NCBI RefSeq assembly: GCF_018829635.1
Contig: NZ_JAHKKG010000011.1
Span: forward strand, 1-64,000
DNA length: 64,000 nucleotides
Direction: 5' to 3'
From: Paractinoplanes bogorensis
Lineage (GTDB): Bacteria; Actinomycetota; Actinomycetes; Mycobacteriales; Micromonosporaceae
Below, one piece after another: positions 7,910 to 17,463 of this stretch. The notes beneath the pieces were generated by a model. That model was not told the DNA's origin, ran no database searches, and saw nothing but the letters and a program-made list of their open reading frames with translations. A program made the translations under genes and the position numbers. Every line of letters begins with the position of its first letter. Within the stretch, counting starts at the first letter, position 1.

Positions 7910-10564
7910 GTGGTGTCCATCCGAAGCCTGATGCGCGGCGACCGCAACCCCGGTCAGGGCGCGTTGCAGCACACTGTCGGCAACGCGGTCGTGCTGCACA
8001 CCGAGGAGGCGATCAGCGCCGAGGCCCAGTCGCTGGCGTTGACCGTGGTCGAAGACCTCGAGAACGACGTGGTGGTGCTCGACCTGGGCGAGGGCCTGCC
8101 GATCACCTCGTGGGAGTCGATGGCCGGGGTGCTGCCCCGGCGGCGTCGCGGCATCCGGCTGATGGCCTGCGGCGAGCAGCGCAACGCGGCCGCGATGGCC
8201 GGGCAGTGGTTTGCCGAGCGGCTCGGCCGTACGGTCATCGCGCCCGACGGCGACCTGATCCGCGGGGCGGCCGGCGGGCTGTTCGTGCACTCTGTCCCGG
8301 GCAGCGGCTGGGTGCGTTTCCGGCCCGGCAAGCCGCCCGCCTGGCACGCCAAGCGCTACCCGACCCCGCTGTGGGACCAGGCGGTGACCGAGCGGCGGGC
8401 GTCCAGCTCGACCGGCGAGATCGAACCGCTGCCGGGCGGGGTGTGGATCCACGACACCCGCGAGCCCGAGGTCGTGGCCGGGCACCGCGAGCGGCTGGTG
8501 GCCGACGTGCCGTGCCAGCCCGAGGTGATGACCGTGCTGCTGGGCTGCCCCGGCACCCCGGCCCTCTCACTCGACGACGTGGTTCGTTTCTGGCGCGAGC
8601 TCGACGAGGAGAGCCGGACCCGGGCCCGCTTCGTGCAGTACGGCGACATCCGGCTGCCCGAGGGCGAGGCGTTCGGGCAGGCGCTGGCCGATCTGCTGGG
8701 CACGGCGGTGATCTGTTACACCGGCGTGCCGATCGGTTCGCCGGCCAAGTTCGAGATTCGCACCGTACGCGAGGACGGGGTGCTCGGCTGGCCCCCGTTC
8801 GCGCTCGAGCTCAGCTATCAGCCGCGCGCGCACCCCAACTCGAAGGGTCGCCGCCCGTCCATCCTGAGCCACCGCGGCCCGCTGCGCTGGGTCGAGGAGG
8901 TGGAGAACCGCGTCTACTGGTACGCCCCGGACGCGGTGATCGAGGTCGTGCAGGCCGGCCTCTGGGTGCGCCCGGCCGAGGAACCGCCGAACGCCGAGCG
9001 GGTGCGGGCCACGCGGCTCGACCCCGAGGGCAGCACGCTCATCTTCGACGACTCGCTGAAGGAACGCACCGGGCGCATGCGCGAGCTGGCCGAGGACCTG
9101 GCCGCCCGCGTCGACCCCACCCTGGGCGACGAGAGCGCGCTGTTCCCGGCCTCGGTGCTGGTGCCCGGGCAGAAGCCGGCCGGCCGGGCCGACGCGGTGC
9201 TGTCGGCGGCCCTGCCGGTGGCGCCCGAGCCGATGGCCCCGATCGAGGCGCCCGTGGCGGCCCCGGCGTTGCCCGCACCGCCCCTGTCGCCGGTCTCGGT
9301 GTCGCCGGTGGACTTCGCACCGCCCGTCGAGGCCCCGGCCCCGATCGCCGTCCCGGCAGCTGCCGCTCCCCTTGCGCCGCCGCCGGTCGCGCGCCCGTCC
9401 GTCCCGCCGGCCCCCGTCGCGCTGCCATCCGTCGCACCCGCACCCGCGCTACCCGTCGCGCCGGCGCTGCCCGCTTCCGCGACGTCGAACGTGCTCGCGA
9501 CGTCGAACGAGGTCGCCGCCCCCGCGAGCGAGGTCGCCGCCCGCGTGACGCCGATCCAGCCGACGCCGTTGGCCGCGCCGCCCGTCCCGCCGGCCGCGGC
9601 GGTGGCGCCGGCCGAGCCGGTCGTCATCCCCGAGCCCGTCGTCCCCGCGATCCCGGCCGCCCTCATCCCGGCTCCGCCGAAGACCGCGCCGAAGACCCCC
9701 GCGAAGCCCGCCGAGCCGGAAGCGGCCGTCGACGAGGTGCGGCGCCAGCCGGTGCCCGCCGCCGCGGCCTCGGCCCTGCTGCCCAAGCGCCGCGCCCTCG
9801 ACGAGGAACGCTCCTGGCTGCGCCGCACGCTCAGCCGCGAGTTCGACACGATGGCCAGCTCGGTCGCCCGCATCATGTCCGAGCACCCCGGCCTGCAGGG
9901 CTCGGGCGCGGTCAGCGCCGACGACATCCTGGCCGACTCGGTCGCCGTCCGCCTCTACCTCTCGCGCCGGGGCGCCGGCATCGACAACGGGCTGCGCTCG
10001 GGGGTCACCGGCCCGCATGTGCCGCTGGCCCGCTGCGCGGTGGCCGGCCTGTCCCGGCTGCCGTCGTTCCGCGGCACCACGGTCTATCGCGCCACCCCGG
10101 ACGGCGCCGAGTGGGACCGTTACCGCGAGCGCAAGCTGGTCACCGACTGGTCGTTCGTCAACGCGCTGACCGGCCCGTGCGAGAGCCAGGAGGGCGACAC
10201 CGACGTGCTGGTGTGGTCGATGACCGCCCGGCGCACGGCGCTGCTCGAACCGGACGGCGACGAGCGGGTCGAAGACCGGGTGCTCTTCCTGCCCGGCACC
10301 CACTTCAAGGTGCTCGAGCTGCGCGAGCCGTCCGGCGACGAGCGCGGCGCGGTGCTGATGCGCGAGATCGGCGCCAACGAGATCGGCGAGGACGGCCGGG
10401 TCGACCCCGACCGGGTCTCGCTCGACGAGCTGGCGGTCACCTCGCTGCGGCGCAGCATCGAGCGCTGGGCCACGGCCGACCCCAAGCGGCGGGTCGGGGC
10501 GGCCGCGGGGGAGCGGTTCGGGCTGTTGCCGGGCCTGGAGCGGGCGGGGGTGGGTGCGCGATGA
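7910..10564 (+). CDS. T7SS-operon protein: paired Rossmann-like domains, Pro-rich linker, degenerate ADP-ribosyltransferase domain
   Basis: This encodes 884 residues from GTG 7910 (GTG 7913 is an alternative), 5 nt after eccB. Residues 1 to about 420 hold two related alpha/beta segments. The first has RLMACGEQ and later GRTVIAPDGDL, reminiscent of C80/caspase-like toxin-associated folds. The His expected in a GHG motif reads GEG, so activity is doubtful. Residues about 430-605 are Pro/Ala-rich. Residues about 620-884 resemble the ART fold: VYRAT with Arg727, a WSFVNA strand, then EDR (788-790) before VLFLPGTHFKVLE. Active enzymes carry ExE there, so the catalytic Glu is Arg. The N-terminal part recurs in the gene at 20821. 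An ATGA overlap couples it to the next gene. The ART assignment is inference from motifs. Confidence 0.75.
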   Translation: MVSIRSLMRGDRNPGQGALQHTVGNAVVLHTEEAISAEAQSLALTVVEDLENDVVVLDLGEGLPITSWESMAGVLPRRRRGIRLMACGEQRNAAAMAGQWFAERLGRTVIAPDGDLIRGAAGGLFVHSVPGSGWVRFRPGKPPAWHAKRYPTPLWDQAVTERRASSSTGEIEPLPGGVWIHDTREPEVVAGHRERLVADVPCQPEVMTVLLGCPGTPALSLDDVVRFWRELDEESRTRARFVQYGDIRLPEGEAFGQALADLLGTAVICYTGVPIGSPAKFEIRTVREDGVLGWPPFALELSYQPRAHPNSKGRRPSILSHRGPLRWVEEVENRVYWYAPDAVIEVVQAGLWVRPAEEPPNAERVRATRLDPEGSTLIFDDSLKERTGRMRELAEDLAARVDPTLGDESALFPASVLVPGQKPAGRADAVLSAALPVAPEPMAPIEAPVAAPALPAPPLSPVSVSPVDFAPPVEAPAPIAVPAAAAPLAPPPVARPSVPPAPVALPSVAPAPALPVAPALPASATSNVLATSNEVAAPASEVAARVTPIQPTPLAAPPVPPAAAVAPAEPVVIPEPVVPAIPAALIPAPPKTAPKTPAKPAEPEAAVDEVRRQPVPAAAASALLPKRRALDEERSWLRRTLSREFDTMASSVARIMSEHPGLQGSGAVSADDILADSVAVRLYLSRRGAGIDNGLRSGVTGPHVPLARCAVAGLSRLPSFRGTTVYRATPDGAEWDRYRERKLVTDWSFVNALTGPCESQEGDTDVLVWSMTARRTALLEPDGDERVEDRVLFLPGTHFKVLELREPSGDERGAVLMREIGANEIGEDGRVDPDRVSLDELAVTSLRRSIERWATADPKRRVGAAAGERFGLLPGLERAGVGAR

Positions 10565-13500
10565 CCCGGCACCTGGTGGTCGGCGGCGGGCAGCCCGGCG
10601 CCTTCTCGACGATCGGCGCCGCCCTGGCCCGGGCCGAGGCGGGCGCGACCATCACCGTGCACACCGGCCGCTACGCCGAGAAGCTCGTGGTCGGCAACCG
10701 GGTCACGATCAGCGCGGCCGGCGACGGCCCGGTCGAGGTGCGGGTCGAGGAGGGCAGCGTGCTGGTCGTCCACGGCGAGGGCGCCCAGCTGCGCGGGGTC
10801 ACCCTGGCCAGCGCCGACCCCAAACTGGCGGCCGTCGACGTCTACGCGGGTGAGGTCGCGCTCGACCACTGCGCGATCACCGGTGCCTCCTGGACGACGC
10901 TGCTGGCCCGCCTGGACGGTTCGCTCGCGCTGCGCGACTGCGAGGTGCGCAGTCCGTCCGGCGCCGGCGTGGTGGTCACCTCGGCCGCGCCCAGCACCAT
11001 CGAGGACACGGTGGTCACCGACGTCGGCACCTCCGGGGTGGTGGTCACCGACAAGGGCCAGCTGACCCTGCGGCGGTGCGCGGTGCGCAACACCGGCGCC
11101 AACAGCGTCTGCGTCAACGGTGACGGCCGGCTCACCGCCGAGCAGTGCGAGATCAGCGGGGCCGGCAAACCCGCGGTCGTGGTCGAGCAGCAGGGCTGGG
11201 CCCGCATCCAGCGGCTCACCGTGACCGGCAGCGGCAACGTCGACCTCTTCCTGCGCGGCGACATCGACGTGCTGATCGGCGACTCCCGCTTCACCGGGGC
11301 CACGCTGCAGTCGGCGCACATCGCCGACCGCGCCGCGCCCCGGTTCGAGCGCTGCGTGTTCGACGGCGCCGGGCACACCGGCGTGCACGTCACCGGCAAG
11401 GCCAGACCGCGGTTCACCGGCTGCACGGTCGAGGGCGCGCCGGTCGGGATCAGCGTCGACGACGAGTCGGCGCCGCACTTCGAGAGCACCACGCTGCGCG
11501 GCGGTGCGGTGTTCGCCGGGGCGTCGTCGGCCGTCGTGACGAAGCTGCGCGCCGGCACGGGCGGCCTGACCGTCAAGGGCGGCGCCACGGTCGACGGCGG
11601 CGAGCTGGAGATCGAGCACAGCACCGCGCTCGACCTGGCCGAGGGCGCGAGCGCGACGATTCGCGACGCGCGGTTCATCGGTTCCGTCGTGCTGTCCGGC
11701 TCGTTCCTCGATCTGCGGTCGGGCATGGTGTCCACGGCCGGCATCCGGGTCACCGACGGGCAGCTGCGGCTGCGCGACACCGAGATCGCCGACGCGCCGG
11801 CCGACGGCATCGAGGCCGGACCGGGTGCGGTGGTGCTGGCCACCGAGACCCGGATCCGCCGGGCCGGGCGGCACGGCGTCGCGCTCGGCGGCGGCAGCCG
11901 GGGCGAGTTCACCGACTGCGAGGTGCTCGGCAGCGGCGGCGCCGGGTTCGACGTCGAGACGACCGAGCCGGTCAGGCTGACCCGTTGTGTGGTGCAGCAG
12001 AGCGGCGGCGAGCAGGTGCACAAGGCGGCCGGCGCCGACGTCACCGGCGAAGTGCTGAGCGCCGGTCGGGCCGCGACCACGAGTTCGGCCCCGACATCGC
12101 CGGCGCCGTCCTATTCGGCTGCGGCCGAGGAGCCGGACCAGGAGAACGCCGGCGAGGAGCCGCCGGGTGAGCTCGACGGACCGCTGCGCGAGCTGAACGG
12201 CCTGATCGGCCTCAGGGGGGTCAAGCAGGAGGTCACCGCGCTGATCAACCTGATCAAGATGGCCCAGGTGCGGCAGCAGATGGGCCTGCCGATGCCGCCG
12301 ATGAGCCGGCACCTGGTCTTCGCCGGCCCGCCCGGCACCGGTAAGACCACGGTGGCCCGGCTCTACGGCTCGGTGCTGGCCGAGCTGGGCATCCTGAGCA
12401 AGGGCCACATGATCGAGGCGGCCCGGGCCGACCTGGTCGGGCAGTACATCGGCTCGACCGCGATCAAGACCACCGAGCTGGTCACCAAGGCCCTCGGCGG
12501 GGTGCTCTTCATCGACGAGGCGTACACGCTGTCGCAGGGCACCGGGGGCGCCGGGCCCGACTTCGGCCAGGAGGCCATCGACGCGCTGATGAAGATGATG
12601 GAGGACCACCGCGACGAGCTGGTGGTGATCGTGGCCGGCTACTCCGAGCTGATGGAACGGTTCCTCGAGTCCAACCCCGGCGTGGCTTCCCGCTTCACCC
12701 GTACGGTCGAGTTCCCCAACTATTCCGTCGACGAGCTCGTCACGATCACCTCGAACCTGTGCGGCAAGCACTACTACGAGCTGACCGACGACGCCGTCGA
12801 CGCGCTGCGCGCCTATTTCGCCCGGGTCCCCAAGAACGCGACGTTCGGCAACGGCCGCGTGGCCCGCAAGCTGTTCGAAGCCATGATCAACAATCAGGCG
12901 TCCCGGCTGGCGATGGCCCCGCCGAGCAAGGACAGCGAGCTCAACCGGCTCACCGCGCTCGACCTCGCGCCCGAGCTCGAGCTGCTCGACAACCTGCCGG
13001 TCGAGCAGTCCGACCAGCCCGACGTGGCCGGCAACCCGGCCGCGGCGATCAACGCCACCCGCAGCTGGCGCCGGGTGTGCGGGCTGGTCGGCGCGACCTC
13101 GGTGCGCGACGCCGTCGGCGAGGCCCTGCTGCAGGTGTGTGAACTCCGGAACCGCCGACGGGCGTACGGGAAGAACGCCAATGTCTTCTTGACCGGGCCC
13201 CTCGGGAGCGGGCGCCGGGAGTTCGCCCGGCTCTACGCGGCCGGACTGTCCGAGCTCGACCTGGTGCCGGTGGGGCAGCTCATCCGGGTCAGCACCGGGC
13301 GCGAGCTGGCACCGCAGTGGCCGGGTCAGATCCGCAGCCTGGTCGAGGCCGCGATGGCCGACGCCGAGGGGGGCGTGCTGCTGGTCGACTACGCGGGGGA
13401 CGACGGCACCGGCAGCGGTCCGGACATCGTGGCCGAGCTGGTCGACGGCATGCGGCGGGCGCCCGGCGACCCGGTCGTGCTGCTGCTGGCCGAGCCGGAC

Positions 13501-13809
13501 GCGGCCCGCGAGCTGACCACGGCCGTACCCGCTCTGGACGAGGTCTTCGGCCGGCGCTGGACCATGCCCGCCTACACCGCGCCCGAGCTGGCCGAGATCG
13601 TCGTGCGGCACCTGGTGCGCCGGGGCCACGAGGTGCCCGACGACGTGCGGGCGGCACTGGCCGAGATGGCGTCGGGCCTGTCCGACCGTACGGTCCGGGC
13701 CGCGCACCTGCTCTCCTGGGGCCTCACCCGCACCGCGGCGTCGCGCACCCTCGCGCTCGCCGACCTGACCGTCCAGCGGCACAGCGTCGGCCTGGCCGCC
13801 GTCTCCTAG
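10561..13809 (+). CDS. Right-handed beta-helix / AAA+ ATPase (EccA-like position) with second degenerate AAA module
   Basis: This encodes 1082 residues. The ATG at 10561 overlaps the previous TGA. Residues 1 to about 500 are a repetitive pectate-lyase-like beta-helix with rungs of the form LRDCEVRS and FTDCEVLGS. An acidic linker leads into a CbbX/EccA-type AAA+ domain with Walker A GPPGTGKT (589-596) and Walker B VLFIDEA (648-654). A C-terminal module of about 220 residues has a second P-loop-like turn, GPLGSGRR (879-886), where Lys is Arg, and a strand GGVLLVDYAG. Mycobacterial EccA carries TPRs in front of this AAA+ domain, so the beta-helix replaces that platform. It probably disassembles substrate-chaperone complexes. 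Confidence 0.88.
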   Translation: MTRHLVVGGGQPGAFSTIGAALARAEAGATITVHTGRYAEKLVVGNRVTISAAGDGPVEVRVEEGSVLVVHGEGAQLRGVTLASADPKLAAVDVYAGEVALDHCAITGASWTTLLARLDGSLALRDCEVRSPSGAGVVVTSAAPSTIEDTVVTDVGTSGVVVTDKGQLTLRRCAVRNTGANSVCVNGDGRLTAEQCEISGAGKPAVVVEQQGWARIQRLTVTGSGNVDLFLRGDIDVLIGDSRFTGATLQSAHIADRAAPRFERCVFDGAGHTGVHVTGKARPRFTGCTVEGAPVGISVDDESAPHFESTTLRGGAVFAGASSAVVTKLRAGTGGLTVKGGATVDGGELEIEHSTALDLAEGASATIRDARFIGSVVLSGSFLDLRSGMVSTAGIRVTDGQLRLRDTEIADAPADGIEAGPGAVVLATETRIRRAGRHGVALGGGSRGEFTDCEVLGSGGAGFDVETTEPVRLTRCVVQQSGGEQVHKAAGADVTGEVLSAGRAATTSSAPTSPAPSYSAAAEEPDQENAGEEPPGELDGPLRELNGLIGLRGVKQEVTALINLIKMAQVRQQMGLPMPPMSRHLVFAGPPGTGKTTVARLYGSVLAELGILSKGHMIEAARADLVGQYIGSTAIKTTELVTKALGGVLFIDEAYTLSQGTGGAGPDFGQEAIDALMKMMEDHRDELVVIVAGYSELMERFLESNPGVASRFTRTVEFPNYSVDELVTITSNLCGKHYYELTDDAVDALRAYFARVPKNATFGNGRVARKLFEAMINNQASRLAMAPPSKDSELNRLTALDLAPELELLDNLPVEQSDQPDVAGNPAAAINATRSWRRVCGLVGATSVRDAVGEALLQVCELRNRRRAYGKNANVFLTGPLGSGRREFARLYAAGLSELDLVPVGQLIRVSTGRELAPQWPGQIRSLVEAAMADAEGGVLLVDYAGDDGTGSGPDIVAELVDGMRRAPGDPVVLLLAEPDAARELTTAVPALDEVFGRRWTMPAYTAPELAEIVVRHLVRRGHEVPDDVRAALAEMASGLSDRTVRAAHLLSWGLTRTAASRTLALADLTVQRHSVGLAAVS

Positions 13810-13813
13810 GAGG
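13808..13813 (+). promoter_or_regulatory. Strong Shine-Dalgarno fixing the YbaB-like start
   Basis: AGGAGG overlaps the preceding TAG stop. It is 4 nt from the GTG at 13818 and 13 nt from the in-frame ATG at 13827, so the GTG is the better start. Confidence 0.7.
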
Positions 13814-13817
13814 TTCC

Positions 13818-14114
13818 GTGCCGGGCATGGAGGAGTTCTTCGAGCGCGCGCAAGCCCTCGAGAAGCAGATGCGCGACGCCCAGGGCGATCTGGAGCGGTC
13901 GCTGGTCACGGGCCGGTCGGCCGACGGCACGGTGACCGTGCTGGCGACCGGGATGGGCAAGCTGCACGGCGTACGGGTGGATCCGTCGGTCTTCGATCAG
14001 CGCGACGCCGAAGCGTTGCAGCAGGCGATTGCCGAGGCCGTACGGGCGGCGGCGGCCAACGCCGGACGTCTGGCCGAGCAGAAGATGGGCCCGGTCGAGA
14101 TCACTCTGCACTGA
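13818..14114 (+). CDS. YbaB/EbfC-family protein (EspL-like)
   Basis: This encodes 98 residues from GTG. An N-terminal amphipathic helix (MEEFFERAQALEKQMRDAQ) is followed by a short beta-sheet with GMGKLHGVRVDPSVF and a C-terminal helix, the fold of the YbaB/EbfC nucleoid-associated family. In ESX-1 loci a YbaB-like protein (EspL) is a stability factor for secreted substrates. Its position as the last gene of this T7SS operon, 8 nt after the beta-helix ATPase, favours that role over general DNA binding. It overlaps the convergent BTAD regulator by 14 nt. Confidence 0.85.
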   Translation: MPGMEEFFERAQALEKQMRDAQGDLERSLVTGRSADGTVTVLATGMGKLHGVRVDPSVFDQRDAEALQQAIAEAVRAAAANAGRLAEQKMGPVEITLH

Positions 14115-17100
14115 CGCCGCACTCGGCCAGCCGCCGCTTGACCCGCCGGACGTCCCACCCGGCGCCCAGCTGCTCGAACAACTCGACCGCCTCGCCGCCG
14201 GTGCGGGCCGCCTCGTGCGGGCGGCGGCTGGTGGCCAGCAGCACCGCGGCGTCCTCGAGCGCGGACGCGAGCTCGGCCACCCGGCCCGCCGCCCGGAACT
14301 GCGCCACCGCGGCCAGCGCGGGCTCCGGATCGCCGGTGAGCAGCGCCCGGCACCGCGCGGCGGCGGTGAACGCGCGGGCCGGCCGCACCTCGCGGGCAGC
14401 TTCCTCGGCGCAGATCCGGCCGGCCTGCTCGGCGATGTCGCGGCGCCCGGCGGTCAGGGCCAGCCGGGTCGCGGCGGGCAGCCACTGGTGGCGCAGCATC
14501 AACGGGGCATACTCGGGCACCAGCAGCGGGCCGAGGATGTCGAGCGCCTCGTCCGCCCGGTCCTGCTGCTCGGCCACCAGGGCCCGCGCCACCAGCAGGA
14601 AGTCGCAGCTCTCCCGTTCCGCGTCACTGGCCGGCAGCGTCTCGGCCTGCTCCAGATGGGCCCGGGCCAGCACCGGGTCGTCGCGCCGGGCGGCGATCAG
14701 CGCGCCCACCCCGTGCAGCAGCATGCCGACCGCGCCGGGCTCGCGCAGGCCCAGATAGGTGAGCCCGGGCGCGTCCTCGGTGACCGCGCTGACCTCGGCC
14801 ATCGCGTCGTCCCAGCGCCCGCGCCAATAGAACTGCACCGCCGCCGCGACCGGCAGGCCGGACTGCAGGCGGTGCCGGATCCCGTAGAGCGAGGCGGTCC
14901 GCAGGGTCTGCTCGGCCTCGTCCAGCCGGTCCAGGTTCTGCAGCGTGAACATGCGGTTGTCGAGCAGGTCGAGATACATGCCGGGCAGGTCGCGGTGGTC
15001 GACCATCAGCTCGAGGGCCCGGTCGACATAGGCCAGCGCCTGCTCGTGGTCACGCCGGATCGAGTTGGTCAGCCACGAGGTCTGCAGCGCGTACGCCGCC
15101 TCGTAGAGCCGCCCGCTCGCCAGGGACCGCTGGTGGATCGTGGTCGCGGTCCGGTCGGCGCGGTCCAGGTCGTCGAGCGATCCGCGGTGGAAGTTGGCCA
15201 GCAGCACACGGTGCCGGGTGTGCCAGATGGCCGGCGTCCGCGCGTCCGACATCGCCCCCTCGAGCAGGTGGATGGCCGCGGCCGGTTCGCCCCGGCGGAA
15301 CACCATGGCCGCCAGCAGTTGGCGCATCTCGGCCCGGTCGGACGGGTCGGTGGCCAGGGCGGCCGCCTCGCGGGCCTCGTCGAGCGGCCACCGGTCGTAC
15401 CGGAAATCGAGCCGGACCAGCGCGACCAGCAGCACCTCGCGCTGCCCGGGGGTGGCCCGGCCGCTGCTCAGCGCGGCGCGCAGCAGGTCGCCGGCGGTCT
15501 GCGGGGCCCGGCGGACGACCTCGGCGTGGTGGCCGACCAGCCAGGTGACCACCCACTCGTCGATCACCGGGGTCTCGGCCGCGAGCTGCTCGGCGACCCG
15601 GATGACCGCGTTCGGGCCGCCCCGGGCCAGCACCTCGGCCATGTGCCGGTGCAGCCCGGCCCGCTCGTCCACCGGAATGCCGTCGTGCAGTGCCTGGCGC
15701 AGGAACGGGTGCCGGAAGGCCAGGGCCGGGCCGGCGTCCACCACGATGTTCGCGCTGAGCGCCTCCTCCAGATCGCCGACCAGGTCGAACGGCGGCCGCC
15801 CGGTCACCGCGACCAGGTCGTCGACGGCGAACTGAGCGCCCAGCAGCGCGGCCATCCGCAGCACCTCGCGGGTGGCCGGGGAGAGCAGGTCGACGGTGGC
15901 ATACATCATCGCCAGCAGCGACTCGGGTGCCTCCACCTCGATCGCGCCGGGGATCTCGGCCACCCCGTCGCGGATCCGGATCACACCGCGGCGGCGCAGG
16001 GCGGTGGTCATCTCGCGGGCGCAGAGCGGGTTGCCGCCGGATTTCGGCACCACGGTGGCCAGGTGGGGCCCGAGCGGGGCGCCGGCGAGGCGGACGACCA
16101 GCTGCTCGATCGCGGCGGGCGGCAGCGCACCGAGGCGGATCAGCCGCCCGTGCCGGGCCTGCACCCCGCGGCGCAGTTGGGCCAGTTCACGGCCGTCGGG
16201 CTCGGGCCGGGCCGCGCTCACCAGCAGCAGCGGCAGCCGCCGGGTCAAGGCGACCAGCCGGTCCCAGAACCGCAGGGTCGAGGTGTCGGCCCAGTGCAGG
16301 TCGTCCACGACCAGCAGGAGCGGCGCGATCGCGCAGGCCGCCCGCACGTAGGCCAGGAGCCGGTCGGCGGCCTCGTCCTCGCTGCCGGTCTGCAGCGCGA
16401 CCGCCACCGCCGCGACCCGGTCGTCCGGCGAGGACGGTTCCAGCCCGAGCGCCCGGACGAGCACCTGGAACGGGACGTGCCGGTCGAGTTCGACCGTGAT
16501 GCCCCAGGCGACCTGGCCGATCGACGCTCCGGCGTCGCCGAACGCGGCGGTCAGCAGCTCGGACTTGCCGATGCCGGGCTCGCCCTCGACGAAGACGGCG
16601 GCGCCCTGACCCCCGGCCAGTTCGTGCACCAGGCCGCGGAGCCGGCTGACCTCGCTCTCCCGGCCGACCGGCGGGGTCCCGTCGCCGAGCGCCCGGGTGA
16701 CCTGGGGTGGCATCAGCGACGGCACCGGCCGCTCGGCCGCCGGGGCCCGCATCCGCTGGTAGGCCTCGGTGAACCCGGCGCTCGGCTCGACCCCGAGCTC
16801 GGTGCGCAGCGTGTGCCGGGCCGAGCGGTAGACCTCGAGCGCCTCGGCCCGGCGGCCGGCCCGGTCGAGCGCGGTCATCAGCAGCTCGTGCAGCGGTTCG
16901 TGCAACGGGTGGTCGCGGACCAGCCCGGCCAGTTCGGCCACCACGCCGTCGTCGCCCAGCTCGGTGAGCAGCCGGGCGCGCTGCTCGACGGCGGCCAGCC
17001 GGCGCTCGGCCAGGTGGGCCCGGGCCAGCTCGAAGCGATGACCGGACAGCCCGGCGTACGCCTCGTCGCCCTGCCACAGCCCGAGCGCCTCGTCGAGCAG

Positions 17101-17463
17101 CACCGCGGCCTCCTTACCGGTGCGGCCGGCCGCCTCCTCGCACAGGGCCGCGAACCGTTCGCTGTCGACGTCCTCGGGGGTCACGTGCAGCGCGTAGCCG
17201 GCCGGACCGGACAGCAACCGGTCGGCGCCGAGCGCCCGGCGCAGACCGGAGATGTAGGTGTAGACGCTGCCGGCCGCGGTGGCCGGCGGGGACGCGTTCC
17301 AGATCCCGGCGATCAGCTCGTCCCGGCTCACCCAGCGCCCGGCCGCCGTGGCCAGCAGGGCGAACAGCGCCCGCTGGCGGGCCGCGCCCAGGGCCGGTTC
17401 GTGATCGCCGAGCCGGGCCCGGACCGGGCCGAGCAATTGGACGGTGAGGCGCTCGCCGGTCAT
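14101..17463 (-). CDS. BTAD/SARP-type STAND transcriptional regulator (large)
   Basis: This encodes 1120 residues. The N-terminus is an OmpR-type winged helix (VQLLGPVRARLGD, then SRDELIAGIW), followed by a BTAD helical domain to about residue 250. An AAA/STAND ATPase follows with P-loop GEPGIGKS and Walker B LLLVVDDLHWAD, then helical TPR-like repeats to the end. Such proteins activate nearby operons after ligand or partner binding coupled to ATP binding. The reading frame stays open 5' of the ATG at 17463, but that extension is antisense-type sequence. The real start overlaps the stop of the upstream regulator (ATGA). It ends convergently, 14 nt into the YbaB-like gene, so control of the T7SS operon is a reasonable inference. 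Confidence 0.87.
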   Translation of the reverse strand: MTGERLTVQLLGPVRARLGDHEPALGAARQRALFALLATAAGRWVSRDELIAGIWNASPPATAAGSVYTYISGLRRALGADRLLSGPAGYALHVTPEDVDSERFAALCEEAAGRTGKEAAVLLDEALGLWQGDEAYAGLSGHRFELARAHLAERRLAAVEQRARLLTELGDDGVVAELAGLVRDHPLHEPLHELLMTALDRAGRRAEALEVYRSARHTLRTELGVEPSAGFTEAYQRMRAPAAERPVPSLMPPQVTRALGDGTPPVGRESEVSRLRGLVHELAGGQGAAVFVEGEPGIGKSELLTAAFGDAGASIGQVAWGITVELDRHVPFQVLVRALGLEPSSPDDRVAAVAVALQTGSEDEAADRLLAYVRAACAIAPLLLVVDDLHWADTSTLRFWDRLVALTRRLPLLLVSAARPEPDGRELAQLRRGVQARHGRLIRLGALPPAAIEQLVVRLAGAPLGPHLATVVPKSGGNPLCAREMTTALRRRGVIRIRDGVAEIPGAIEVEAPESLLAMMYATVDLLSPATREVLRMAALLGAQFAVDDLVAVTGRPPFDLVGDLEEALSANIVVDAGPALAFRHPFLRQALHDGIPVDERAGLHRHMAEVLARGGPNAVIRVAEQLAAETPVIDEWVVTWLVGHHAEVVRRAPQTAGDLLRAALSSGRATPGQREVLLVALVRLDFRYDRWPLDEAREAAALATDPSDRAEMRQLLAAMVFRRGEPAAAIHLLEGAMSDARTPAIWHTRHRVLLANFHRGSLDDLDRADRTATTIHQRSLASGRLYEAAYALQTSWLTNSIRRDHEQALAYVDRALELMVDHRDLPGMYLDLLDNRMFTLQNLDRLDEAEQTLRTASLYGIRHRLQSGLPVAAAVQFYWRGRWDDAMAEVSAVTEDAPGLTYLGLREPGAVGMLLHGVGALIAARRDDPVLARAHLEQAETLPASDAERESCDFLLVARALVAEQQDRADEALDILGPLLVPEYAPLMLRHQWLPAATRLALTAGRRDIAEQAGRICAEEAAREVRPARAFTAAARCRALLTGDPEPALAAVAQFRAAGRVAELASALEDAAVLLATSRRPHEAARTGGEAVELFEQLGAGWDVRRVKRRLAECGVSAE

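Noticed and set aside
7873..10560. Long upstream extension of the beta-helix/AAA+ frame
   Set aside because: It overlaps the whole 7910 gene in another frame and is Arg-rich without motifs. The ATG at 10561 with ATGA overlap is the real start.
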